From NCBI GenBank assembly GCA_002720475.1, contig PBIL01000005.1, positions 216,361 through 280,360 on the forward strand: 64,000 nt of DNA. The letters run 5' to 3'. Position 1 is the first letter of the stretch, and each line of letters begins with the position of its first letter. Position numbers and translations under genes: made by a program. Shown here piece after piece: positions 56,946-64,000 of this stretch. Under the pieces are notes generated by a model. It was given only the letters and a program-made list of their open reading frames with translations, had not been told where the DNA came from and searched no databases. Source of the stretch: Roseovarius sp. GTDB taxonomy: Bacteria; Pseudomonadota; Alphaproteobacteria; Rhodobacterales; Rhodobacteraceae.

Positions 56946-58322
56946 TCACTTCGTCAGCGCATCGAGCACCCGCGCCCAGGACCGGATGCCCTTGTGAAAG
57001 CTTTCGACATTGTATTTCTCGTTGGGCGAGTGGATCGCGTCATCCTCGTTGGCAAAACCGATGAGCATGGCGTCGAGCCCGAGGATCTCCTTGAAATATC
57101 CCGCGATCGGGATGGAGCCGCCCATGCCGGTAAAGACCGCCTCGCGCCCCCATTCCTCCGAGAGCGCCTGTCTCGCGGCCTCGAATTCGGGGCGGGCGGT
57201 GTTCATCACGGCGGCGGGCGAGCCGTCAAGGTTCTGGTCCCAGGTGATCTTCGCATCCGGCGAGAGCCGCTCCTCGACATGGCGGCGGATCTTGGCGCGC
57301 AGCGCGTCGGGGTCCATGTCGCCCACCAGGCGGCAGGTGAGCTTGCAATGCGCCTCCGAGGGGATGACCGTCTTGGTGCCCGCGCCCGTGTAGCCGCCCC
57401 AGAGCCCGTTGATCTCCAGCGTGGGGCGCGCCCATTGCTGGACAAGGGTGGAATAGCCCTGCTCGCCATGGGGCTGCGTCATGCCGACCGAAGTGAGGTA
57501 TTCGTGCTCGTCGAAGCCGCAAGTCTCCCATTGGCGCAGCAGATCCTCGGGCACTTCGTGAACGCCCTCGTAGAAGCCCTCGACCGCGACGCGGCCCGTC
57601 TCGTCATGGAAGGACGCGACGATGCGGGCGATCTCCTTCAGCGGGTTGAGGGCGGGGCCGCCGTAATGACCGGAATGCAGGTCGATCGTGGGCCCCTTGA
57701 TGGTGAACTCGTCCTTCAGCATCCCGCGCAGCTGCGAGGCGATGGAGGGCACGCCGGGCGCGACCATCGAGGTATCGCAGATCAGCGCCAGATCGGCCGA
57801 AAGCTCGGCGGCGTTCTCCTTCATGAAGGGGATGAGCGAGGGCGAGCCCGATTCCTCCTCGCCCTCGAAGAAGAAGGTCATGCGGCAGGGCAGGCTGCCA
57901 TGGACGGATTTCCAGGCGCGGCAGGCCTCGACGAAGGTCATGAGCTGGCCCTTGTCGTCCGAGGCGCCGCGCGCACGGATCACCTTTCCGTTCGGCGTGT
58001 CCTGGATCTCGGGAGCGAAGGGATCGGTCTTCCACAGGTCGAGAGGGTCCACCGGCTGCACGTCGTAATGGCCGTAGAACAGCAGGTGCGGACCCGCGCC
58101 CCCGGCATGACCCACGACCATCGGCCGGCCGGGCGTGACGCGCTTTTCGGCCGTCACGCCAAGGCTTTGCAGCTCCGCCACCAGCCAGTCCGCCGCCGTG
58201 TCGCAATCGGTGGCATGGGCCGGATCGGTGGAGATCGAGGGAATGCGCAGAAGCCCCATGAGCCGATCGAGGGCCTCGGGCAAGGTTTCGTCGATCCGGG
58301 TGAGCGTGGCGGTGAGGGTCAT
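56946..58322 (-). CDS. M20 family metallopeptidase (dipeptidase, ArgE/DapE/CPG2 relative)
   Basis: A 458-aa zinc dipeptidase. Zinc ligands: His in LLFYGHYDVQPVDP, Asp in RGASDDKGQL, Glu-Glu in FFFEGEEESGSPSL, and a late His in EDDAIHSPNEKYN. The dimerisation/lid region contains TIDLHSGHYGGPALNPL. Substrate is probably a dipeptide or N-acyl amino acid; carnosine dipeptidase-like M20F. Start at 58322 is chosen because longer forms are unconserved. Divergent from hemA over 210 bp. Confidence 0.92.
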   Translation of the reverse strand: MTLTATLTRIDETLPEALDRLMGLLRIPSISTDPAHATDCDTAADWLVAELQSLGVTAEKRVTPGRPMVVGHAGGAGPHLLFYGHYDVQPVDPLDLWKTDPFAPEIQDTPNGKVIRARGASDDKGQLMTFVEACRAWKSVHGSLPCRMTFFFEGEEESGSPSLIPFMKENAAELSADLALICDTSMVAPGVPSIASQLRGMLKDEFTIKGPTIDLHSGHYGGPALNPLKEIARIVASFHDETGRVAVEGFYEGVHEVPEDLLRQWETCGFDEHEYLTSVGMTQPHGEQGYSTLVQQWARPTLEINGLWGGYTGAGTKTVIPSEAHCKLTCRLVGDMDPDALRAKIRRHVEERLSPDAKITWDQNLDGSPAAVMNTARPEFEAARQALSEEWGREAVFTGMGGSIPIAGYFKEILGLDAMLIGFANEDDAIHSPNEKYNVESFHKGIRSWARVLDALTK

Positions 58323-58388
58323 GGCGGGCCTTTGCGCTTGGATGTGGTTGCGCACGAAGGTATCAGCCGGGCGGAGCGTGTCCAGCGG

Positions 58389-58404
58389 CTTGACCGAGGT
58401 CAAG
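58389..58404. promoter_or_regulatory. FNR/FnrL-type palindrome upstream of hemA
   Basis: CTTGAC-CGAG-GTCAAG (58389-58404), containing TTGAC-N4-GTCAA, fits the FNR/CRP-family consensus TTGAY-N4-RTCAA. It lies about 130 bp before the hemA ATG and 67 bp before the divergent dipeptidase start. hemA in Rhodobacter sphaeroides is known to be FnrL-regulated, so a role in oxygen control is plausible. Confidence 0.5.
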
Positions 58405-58532
58405 GAGGCGGGGGCGGCAATTTGTAATCTGGCGTCACGAGGGTGACACGGTATACATATGTGCAGGAAACTGAATATGTGACGCCGAAGATGCAGAAGC
58501 CCGGCGCAGGTGCCGGGTCTGAGGGAAGGACA

Positions 58533-59768
58533 ATGCCAGTGAACTACGCGGCCAGGCTCGACCAAGCGATCAACCGTCTGCACGAGGAGGGGCGGTATCG
58601 CACCTTCATCGACATCGAGCGCGAGAAGGGCAGGTTTCCCCATGCGCTCTGGCGGCGGCCCGATGGCAGCGAGCGGCCGATCACCGTCTGGTGCGGCAAC
58701 GATTACCTTGGCATGGGGCAGCACCCCGAGGTCTTGCGCGCGATGCACGAGGCGATCGACGCCACCGGCGCGGGCTCGGGCGGGACGCGCAACATTTCCG
58801 GCACGACCGTCTATCACAAGCGGCTCGAGGCGGAACTGGCCGATCTGCACGGCAAGGAGGCGGCGCTTCTGTTCACCTCCGCCTATGTCGCCAATGACGC
58901 CACGCTCTCGACCCTGCCCAGGCTCTTTCCGGGCCTCATCATCTATTCCGACGCGCTCAACCATGCCAGCATGATCGAGGGCGTGCGCCGCAATGGCGGG
59001 GGCAAGCGGATATTCCGGCACAACGACGTGGATCACCTGCGCGAGCTTCTGGCCGCCGACGACCCGGAGGCCCCCAAGCTCATCGCCTTCGAGAGCGTCT
59101 ATTCGATGGATGGCGATTTCGGGCCGATCGAGGCGATCTGCGACCTGGCCGACGAGTTCGGCGCGCTGACCTATATCGACGAGGTGCATGCGGTCGGCAT
59201 GTACGGCGCGCGCGGGGCGGGCATCTGCGAGCGGGACCGGCTCATGCACCGGCTCGACATCATCAACGGCACCCTGGCCAAGGCCTATGGCGTGATGGGG
59301 GGCTATATCGCCGCCTCGGCGAAAATGTGCGACGCAATAAGAAGTTACGCGCCGGGCTTCATCTTCTCCACCTCGCTTGCCCCGGCCCTGGCGGCGGGCG
59401 CGCGGGCCTCTGTCGCGCTGCTCAAATCCGCCGAGGGCGCGCGGCTGCGCGAGCGCCACCAGACTCAGGCCCGCATCCTCAAGACCCGGCTCAAGGGGCT
59501 GGGCCTGCCGATCATCGACCATGGCAGCCATATCGTGCCGGTGATCGTGGGCGATCCGGTGCATACCAAGGCACTCAGCGACATGCTGCTCGAGGGCTAT
59601 GGCATCTACGTGCAGCCGATCAATTTCCCGACCGTGCCGCGCGGCACCGAGCGGCTGCGCTTCACCCCCTCGCCGGTCCACGGGCCCGAGGAGATGGACC
59701 GGCTTGTGCAGGCGATGGACGCGCTTTGGGCACAGTGCGCGCTCAACCGCGCAGAACTGGCGGGATGA
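58533..59768 (+). CDS. hemA: 5-aminolevulinate synthase
   Basis: A 411-aa PLP enzyme condensing glycine with succinyl-CoA, the first step of tetrapyrrole synthesis by the C4 (Shemin) route. Signature: [64 protein letters not shown] Lys in [16 protein letters not shown]. Start at 58533 ([20 protein letters not shown]) has a GAAGGA ribosome site; an earlier ATG adds 30 unconserved residues. Full-length and complete. Oxygen control is likely via the FNR-type site upstream. Confidence 0.97.
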   Translation: MPVNYAARLDQAINRLHEEGRYRTFIDIEREKGRFPHALWRRPDGSERPITVWCGNDYLGMGQHPEVLRAMHEAIDATGAGSGGTRNISGTTVYHKRLEAELADLHGKEAALLFTSAYVANDATLSTLPRLFPGLIIYSDALNHASMIEGVRRNGGGKRIFRHNDVDHLRELLAADDPEAPKLIAFESVYSMDGDFGPIEAICDLADEFGALTYIDEVHAVGMYGARGAGICERDRLMHRLDIINGTLAKAYGVMGGYIAASAKMCDAIRSYAPGFIFSTSLAPALAAGARASVALLKSAEGARLRERHQTQARILKTRLKGLGLPIIDHGSHIVPVIVGDPVHTKALSDMLLEGYGIYVQPINFPTVPRGTERLRFTPSPVHGPEEMDRLVQAMDALWAQCALNRAELAG

Positions 59769-59864
59769 CGCCACGGCGGGTGCAATTGTCATTGCCGTGT
59801 GTTAATCTGACGTAAAGAAAAGGGCAGGGGGCGAATCGAACAGCTCGGTCCCGACCTGAGGGAC

Positions 59865-61079
59865 ATGAAAGAGGCACATGGGCGGATGATCGGGCGGTGG
59901 AACGCGCGCAACGCGGAGGCTGAGGAAGCCGAAATTCGCGGCTTTGACGCCTATGAGGTGCGGCTCGGCGATCTGATGCGCGGCGAGCGCGCGACCCTCG
60001 GCAAATCCCTTCTCGACGTGGAGCGTGAGTTGCGCATCCGCGCCAATTACGTCGCCGCCATCGAGAATGCGGACCCGTCCGTTTTCGACACGCCCGGCTT
60101 CATCCCAGGCTATGTGCGCTCCTACGCGCGCTATCTCGGGATGGACCCGGACAAGACCTTTGCCGCTTTTTGCGCCGAGTCGGGCTTTTCCATCGCGCAT
60201 GGCATGTCGGACGAAGCCTCGTCCAAGCGCGGGGCGGAGCGCACGGCCCCCGCGCGACCGCGCGGCCCCGACCCGCTGCTGGGCGGCGGCACCCCCTTCG
60301 TGCCCGCGACCGAAAGCTTTCTTGCCCGGATCGAGCCGGCGGCGGTCGGCTCGGCGCTGGTGCTGGTGGCGCTGATCGGGGCGATCGGCTACGGCGGATG
60401 GAGCGTGCTGCGGCAGGTCCAGCAGGTGCAGCTTGCCCCGGTCGAGAACACGCCGGTGGTGCTGGCCGAGCTCGATCCGCTTGCGCAGGTCACGCGCGGG
60501 GCCGATGGCACGGCAGAGGGGGGCGGGTTCCAGCCGCCGGTCGAGGACCGGCTGAGCCGCCTCTACCGGCCCAAGGCGCTTGACGTCCCGGTGATGGTGG
60601 CGCGGGACGCGCCCATCTCGACGCTCGATCCGCGCGAGGTCGGCACGCTGAGCCCGGCGGCCCCGGTGGCCGACCATGCCAGCGCCATCGCCCGCGCGTT
60701 GCAGGAGGCGCAGGAGAGCGCGCCCGCCGCGCCTCAGGTGGTGGCGGACGCGCGCCCCGATGTGCAGGTTGTGGCCGTGCGCCCGGCCTGGGTGCGCGTG
60801 CGCGGGGCCGACGGCTCGGTGCTCTTCGAGGGCATCCTGAACGCGGGCGATACCTATGACGTGCCGGAAACGGAAGAACCGCCGCTCCTGCGCGTGGGCG
60901 AATCGGGCGCGATCTATTTCGCGGTCAACGGACAGCATTACGGCCCCGTGGGGCCGCGCGGCGCGGTGACGTCGAACGTGGCGCTTGCCGCCGATGACCT
61001 GACCGCGCGCTTCGCCCTGGCCGATCCGGAAGCCGACCGCGACCTTCAACGCCACGTCGCCGAACTCTCGCAGGACTGA
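59865..61079 (+). CDS. RodZ-like helix-turn-helix membrane protein (DUF4115)
   Basis: A 404-aa protein: an N-terminal cytoplasmic HTH (about 45-105, LGKSLLDVERELRIRANYVAAIENAD, FIPGYVRSYARYLGMD), a transmembrane helix (about 161-183, AVGSALVLVALIGAIGYGGW), an Ala/Pro-rich linker, and a C-terminal DUF4115 beta domain (about 305-385, WVRVRGADGSVLFEGILNAGDTY). RodZ links MreB to the cell-wall machinery. rodZ next to ispG is a conserved order across Proteobacteria. The start at 59865 has a GAGGGAC site. Confidence 0.88.
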   Translation: MKEAHGRMIGRWNARNAEAEEAEIRGFDAYEVRLGDLMRGERATLGKSLLDVERELRIRANYVAAIENADPSVFDTPGFIPGYVRSYARYLGMDPDKTFAAFCAESGFSIAHGMSDEASSKRGAERTAPARPRGPDPLLGGGTPFVPATESFLARIEPAAVGSALVLVALIGAIGYGGWSVLRQVQQVQLAPVENTPVVLAELDPLAQVTRGADGTAEGGGFQPPVEDRLSRLYRPKALDVPVMVARDAPISTLDPREVGTLSPAAPVADHASAIARALQEAQESAPAAPQVVADARPDVQVVAVRPAWVRVRGADGSVLFEGILNAGDTYDVPETEEPPLLRVGESGAIYFAVNGQHYGPVGPRGAVTSNVALAADDLTARFALADPEADRDLQRHVAELSQD

Positions 61080-61148
61080 GCGCGATTGCCGCGCGCGCCT
61101 GGGCGCGCTATCTCTACGCCGTATCCTTTAACCGAGCGGGGCCAAGCG

Positions 61149-62273
61149 ATGACGCACAATCCCATCCGCCCCTGGCGCAACATCGAACGGCGCAGGTCGC
61201 GCCGCATCATGGTGGGGCCCGTGCCGGTGGGCGGGGATGCCCCGATCAGCGTCCAGACCATGACCAACACGCTCACGACCGACGTGGCCGGGACGGTCGC
61301 GCAGGTGCAGGCCGCCGCCGAGGCGGGGGCCGACATCGTGCGCGTCTCGGTGCCGGACGAGGCGTCGTCGAAGGCGCTGCGAGAGATCGTCCGCGAAAGC
61401 CCGGTGCCGATCGTGGCCGACATCCATTTCCATTACAAACGCGGTATCGAGGCGGCAGAGGCGGGCGCGGCCTGCCTGCGCATCAACCCCGGCAATATCG
61501 GCAGCCAGGACCGCGTGCGCGAGGTGATAGCGGCCGCCCGCGATCACGGCTGTTCCATGCGGATCGGGGTGAACGCGGGCAGCCTGGAGAAGCACCTGCT
61601 CGAGAAATATGGCGAGCCCTGCCCCGAGGCGATGGTGGAATCGGGGCTCGACCATATCCGCATCCTGCAGGACAACGATTTTCACGAGTTCAAGATCAGC
61701 GTGAAGGCCTCGGACGTGTTCCTGGCCGCCGCCGCCTACCAGCAACTGGCCGAGGCCACCGATGCGCCGCTCCATCTCGGCATCACCGAGGCGGGCGGGC
61801 TGATGACCGGCACGATCAAGAGCGCGATCGGGCTGGGCAACCTGCTCTGGGCCGGGATCGGCGACACGATCCGCGTGAGCCTCTCGGCCGACCCGGTGGA
61901 GGAGGTCAGGGTCGGCTACGAGATCCTCAAGGCGCTCGGGCTGCGGCACCGGGGGGTCAACATCATCTCCTGCCCGTCCTGCGCGCGTCAGGGCTTCGAC
62001 GTGATCCGCACCGTCGAGATCCTCGAGGAGCGGCTTGCGCATATCAAGACGCCGATGAGCCTGTCGATCATCGGCTGCGTCGTGAACGGGCCCGGCGAGG
62101 CGCTGATGACCGATGTGGGCTTCACCGGCGGCGGCGCGGGCGCGGGCATGGTCTATCTCGCGGGCAAGGCCAGCCACAAGATGACCAATGACCGGATGAT
62201 CGAGCATATCGTCGAAGAGGTCGAGAAGCGCGCCGCCGAGATCGAGGCGGGTACCGCGCAGGCGGCCGAATAG
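61149..62273 (+). CDS. ispG: 4-hydroxy-3-methylbut-2-en-1-yl diphosphate synthase (flavodoxin), GcpE
   Basis: A 374-aa iron-sulfur enzyme of the MEP isoprenoid pathway. The catalytic cluster ligands are the two Cys in [11 protein letters not shown] and one in [12 protein letters not shown]; the N-terminus begins with [30 protein letters not shown] (in pieces). Complements the ispDF gene at 39.4-40.6 kb. Start [15 protein letters not shown] at 61149 is chosen because the upstream ATG (61086) lacks similarity. Confidence 0.97.
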   Translation: MTHNPIRPWRNIERRRSRRIMVGPVPVGGDAPISVQTMTNTLTTDVAGTVAQVQAAAEAGADIVRVSVPDEASSKALREIVRESPVPIVADIHFHYKRGIEAAEAGAACLRINPGNIGSQDRVREVIAAARDHGCSMRIGVNAGSLEKHLLEKYGEPCPEAMVESGLDHIRILQDNDFHEFKISVKASDVFLAAAAYQQLAEATDAPLHLGITEAGGLMTGTIKSAIGLGNLLWAGIGDTIRVSLSADPVEEVRVGYEILKALGLRHRGVNIISCPSCARQGFDVIRTVEILEERLAHIKTPMSLSIIGCVVNGPGEALMTDVGFTGGGAGAGMVYLAGKASHKMTNDRMIEHIVEEVEKRAAEIEAGTAQAAE

Positions 62274-62366
62274 GGGCGCCGCGACCGGCCTGGTCCCCGG
62301 CGGGCGGCGGTCCGGGCCGAGACGGGCGTGGACACGCGCCGCGCGCTGCGCCAAGATCGCCGCGTC

Positions 62367-62400
62367 AACGGATCAACACGAAAAACGGATCAACACGAAA
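62367..62400 (+). repeat. 17-bp perfect tandem duplication upstream of the alcohol dehydrogenase gene
   Basis: AACGGATCAACACGAAA occurs twice in direct succession (62367-62383 and 62384-62400), ending 14 bp before the ATG. It overlaps the 5' leader and could be a recent slippage event, a tandem regulator site, or affect translation spacing. Confidence 0.85.
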
Positions 62401-62414
62401 GAGGGGGATCGCGC

Positions 62415-63527
62415 ATGCGCACGAGGGCCGCGGTTGCACTGGAGGCGGGCAAGCCGCTGGAGATCATGGAGGTCAATCTCGACGGGCCCCGCGCGGGCGA
62501 GGTGCTGGTCGAGATCAAGGCCACGGGGCTCTGCCACACCGACGAGTTCACCCGTTCGGGCGATGACCCGGAGGGGATTTTCCCCGCCATCCTCGGCCAT
62601 GAGGGTGCGGGCGTGGTCGTGGAACTGGGCGAGGGGGTGACAAGCCTTGAAGTGGGCGATCACGTCATCCCGCTTTACACGCCCGAATGCCGCGAATGCG
62701 ACTACTGCCTCAACCCCAAGACCAACCTCTGCCAGTCCATCCGCGCGACGCAGGGCAAGGGCCTTCTGCCCGACGGCACGACGCGCTTTTCCATGCGCGA
62801 CGGCACGCCCATCCACCATTACATGGGCTGCTCGACCTTCGCCAATCACACCGTGGTCCCCGAGATCGCGCTGGCCAAGGTGCGCAAGGATGCACCGTTT
62901 GACAAGATCTGCTATATCGGCTGCGGCGTGACCACGGGCATCGGTGCCGTGATCAACACCGCCAAGGTGGAGCTGGGCAGCCGCGCCATCGTCTTCGGCC
63001 TGGGCGGCATCGGGCTCAACGTCATCCAGGGGCTGCGGCTCGCCGGGGCGATCCAGATCGTCGGTGTCGATCTCAACCCGGCCAAGGCCGAGATGGGCCG
63101 CCATTTCGGCATGACCGATTTCGTCAACCCGGCCGAGGTTTCGGGCGATCTGGTCGCGCATCTGGTGGACCTGACCGGGGGCGGTGCGGATTACACCTTC
63201 GACGCCACCGGCAACGTCAATGTCATGCGCGCCGCGCTCGAATCCGCGCACAAGGGCTGGGGCGAGAGCGTGATCATCGGCGTGGCCCCGGCGGGTGCCG
63301 AGATCAGCACCCGGCCCTTCCAGCTTGTCACCGGCCGGGTCTGGCGCGGCACGGCCTTCGGCGGCGCGCGCGGGCGCACCGACGTGCCGAAGATCGTGGA
63401 CATGTACATGTCCGGCATGATCGAGATCGACCCGATGATCACCCACAAGCTGACCCTCGATCAGATCAACCACGGCTTCGACCTCATGCACCGGGGCGAG
63501 TCGATCCGCGCGGTGGTGGAGTATTGA
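62415..63527 (+). CDS. S-(hydroxymethyl)glutathione dehydrogenase / class III alcohol dehydrogenase
   Basis: A 370-aa zinc-dependent enzyme. Catalytic zinc ligands in [12 protein letters not shown] and GHEGAG; the structural zinc Cys cluster is in [18 protein letters not shown]-binding [18 protein letters not shown]. It oxidises the glutathione-formaldehyde adduct to S-formylglutathione and reduces S-nitrosoglutathione. The next gene encodes the matching S-formylglutathione hydrolase, forming the classic formaldehyde detoxification pair. GAGGGGGATC provides the ribosome site. Confidence 0.97.
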   Translation: MRTRAAVALEAGKPLEIMEVNLDGPRAGEVLVEIKATGLCHTDEFTRSGDDPEGIFPAILGHEGAGVVVELGEGVTSLEVGDHVIPLYTPECRECDYCLNPKTNLCQSIRATQGKGLLPDGTTRFSMRDGTPIHHYMGCSTFANHTVVPEIALAKVRKDAPFDKICYIGCGVTTGIGAVINTAKVELGSRAIVFGLGGIGLNVIQGLRLAGAIQIVGVDLNPAKAEMGRHFGMTDFVNPAEVSGDLVAHLVDLTGGGADYTFDATGNVNVMRAALESAHKGWGESVIIGVAPAGAEISTRPFQLVTGRVWRGTAFGGARGRTDVPKIVDMYMSGMIEIDPMITHKLTLDQINHGFDLMHRGESIRAVVEY

Positions 63528-63529
63528 GC

Positions 63530-64000
63530 ATGGAGACCGTCTCGGAGGTCCGCAGCTTCGGCGGCGTGCAAGGGGTCTATCGCCACCGCTCGGAGGTCTG
63601 CGATTGCGACATGACCTTCGCCCTCTACCTGCCGCCGCAGGCCGAGGCCGGGCCGGTGCCGCTTCTGTGGTATCTCTCGGGACTGACCTGCACCCATGCG
63701 AATGCCATGGAGAAGGGCGGATTTCAGGCCCATGCCGCGCGGCACGGGCTGGCGGTGATCTTTCCCGACACCAGCCCGCGCGGCGAGGGCGTGGCCGATG
63801 ACGACGCCCATGACCTGGGGCAGGGGGCGGGGTTCTATGTCAATGCCAGCCAGGCCCCCTGGTCGCCGCATTTCCGCATGTATGACTACGTGCTTGAGGA
63901 ATTGCGCGCGCTGGTCACGGGGGCGTTTCCGCTGGCCGACCGGCACGGCATCACCGGCCATTCCATGGGCGGGCACGGGGCGCTCACGCTGGCGCTGCGC
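63530..64000 (+). CDS. S-formylglutathione hydrolase (3' end beyond window)
   Basis: The first 157 residues of an esterase-D family serine hydrolase. It begins METVSEVRSFGGVQGVYRHRSEVCDCDMTF (in pieces), continues with the family phrase LLWYLSGLTCTHANAMEKGGFQAHAARHGL (in pieces), and reaches the nucleophile elbow GHSMGGHG near the window end. It converts S-formylglutathione to formate and glutathione. The ATG lies 2 bp after the alcohol dehydrogenase stop, so the two form an operon. Confidence 0.94.
   Translation, partial: METVSEVRSFGGVQGVYRHRSEVCDCDMTFALYLPPQAEAGPVPLLWYLSGLTCTHANAMEKGGFQAHAARHGLAVIFPDTSPRGEGVADDDAHDLGQGAGFYVNASQAPWSPHFRMYDYVLEELRALVTGAFPLADRHGITGHSMGGHGALTLALR

Noticed and set aside
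58400..58460. PpsR/CrtJ-type site (TGT-N12-ACA) before hemA
   Set aside because: Nearest candidates do not fit the 12-nt spacing; only the FNR-type palindrome matches a consensus.
58323..59792. Long N-terminal extension of the dipeptidase frame
   Set aside because: It covers hemA on the other strand and the divergent promoter; homology begins at 58322.

Overview
The window is a high-GC (about two thirds G+C by eye) stretch of an alphaproteobacterial chromosome, most likely Rhodobacteraceae (Roseobacter/Rhodobacter relatives). This rests on the dusB(nifR3)-ntrB-ntrC-ntrY-ntrX cluster with an NtrC lacking GAFTGA, the trkA-trkH-hfq-hflX block downstream, a C4-pathway 5-aminolevulinate synthase (hemA), the fused ispDF gene, the zwf-pgl-pgi operon, and a glutathione-dependent formaldehyde oxidation pair at the right edge. 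Almost all genes are core housekeeping genes. I saw no rRNA, CRISPR array, prophage or insertion sequence.

Layout. 1-0.6 kb: the 3' end of a PQQ-type sugar dehydrogenase gene and a small DUF2905 membrane protein. 0.65-11 kb (minus strand): tamB and tamA (autotransporter/outer-membrane assembly), then an RND efflux permease and its periplasmic adaptor. 11-14.5 kb: a hybrid histidine kinase with REC and HPt modules, a small exported protein of molybdopterin-oxidoreductase fold, and a divergent LuxR-type response regulator, which together look like a complete phosphorelay. 14.5-22 kb: a DMT transporter, a TspO-like membrane protein, enolase, and the pgi-pgl-zwf sugar-phosphate operon with gph nearby. 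22-32 kb: glmU-glmS (UDP-GlcNAc synthesis), moaA, and the der-bamB-yfgM block. 30.6-34.1 kb: two unrelated NADP-isocitrate dehydrogenases in tandem (homodimeric and monomeric). 34-40.5 kb: a Bcr/CflA-type MFS pump, a DegT aminotransferase, hpt with an overlapping 59-aa membrane protein, coq10, and the ispDF-pgpA-cinA operon.

40.7-47.9 kb: dusB-ntrBC-ntrYX nitrogen regulation. 47.9-50 kb: an insertion of a small membrane protein, a LysR regulator and a lipoprotein. 50-54.6 kb: trkA-trkH potassium uptake, hfq, hflX. Two identical tRNA-Asp genes follow. 54.9-56.9 kb: an FMN-reductase-like protein, a fluoroacetate-dehalogenase-like hydrolase, a structured inverted-repeat element, and a conspicuously AT-richer 146-aa gene with an Rx4H HEPN-type motif, which is the clearest foreign gene in the window. 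57-64 kb: an M20 dipeptidase, hemA behind an FNR-type palindrome, a RodZ-like protein, ispG, class III alcohol dehydrogenase, and the start of S-formylglutathione hydrolase.

The most interesting candidates are the HEPN-like island, the hybrid kinase/exported molybdopterin-fold/LuxR module, the alternative-pairing repeat upstream of the dehalogenase-like gene, tandem isoenzymes of isocitrate dehydrogenase, dispersed palindromes (one of which encodes the end of pgi), and large internal repeats in tamB.
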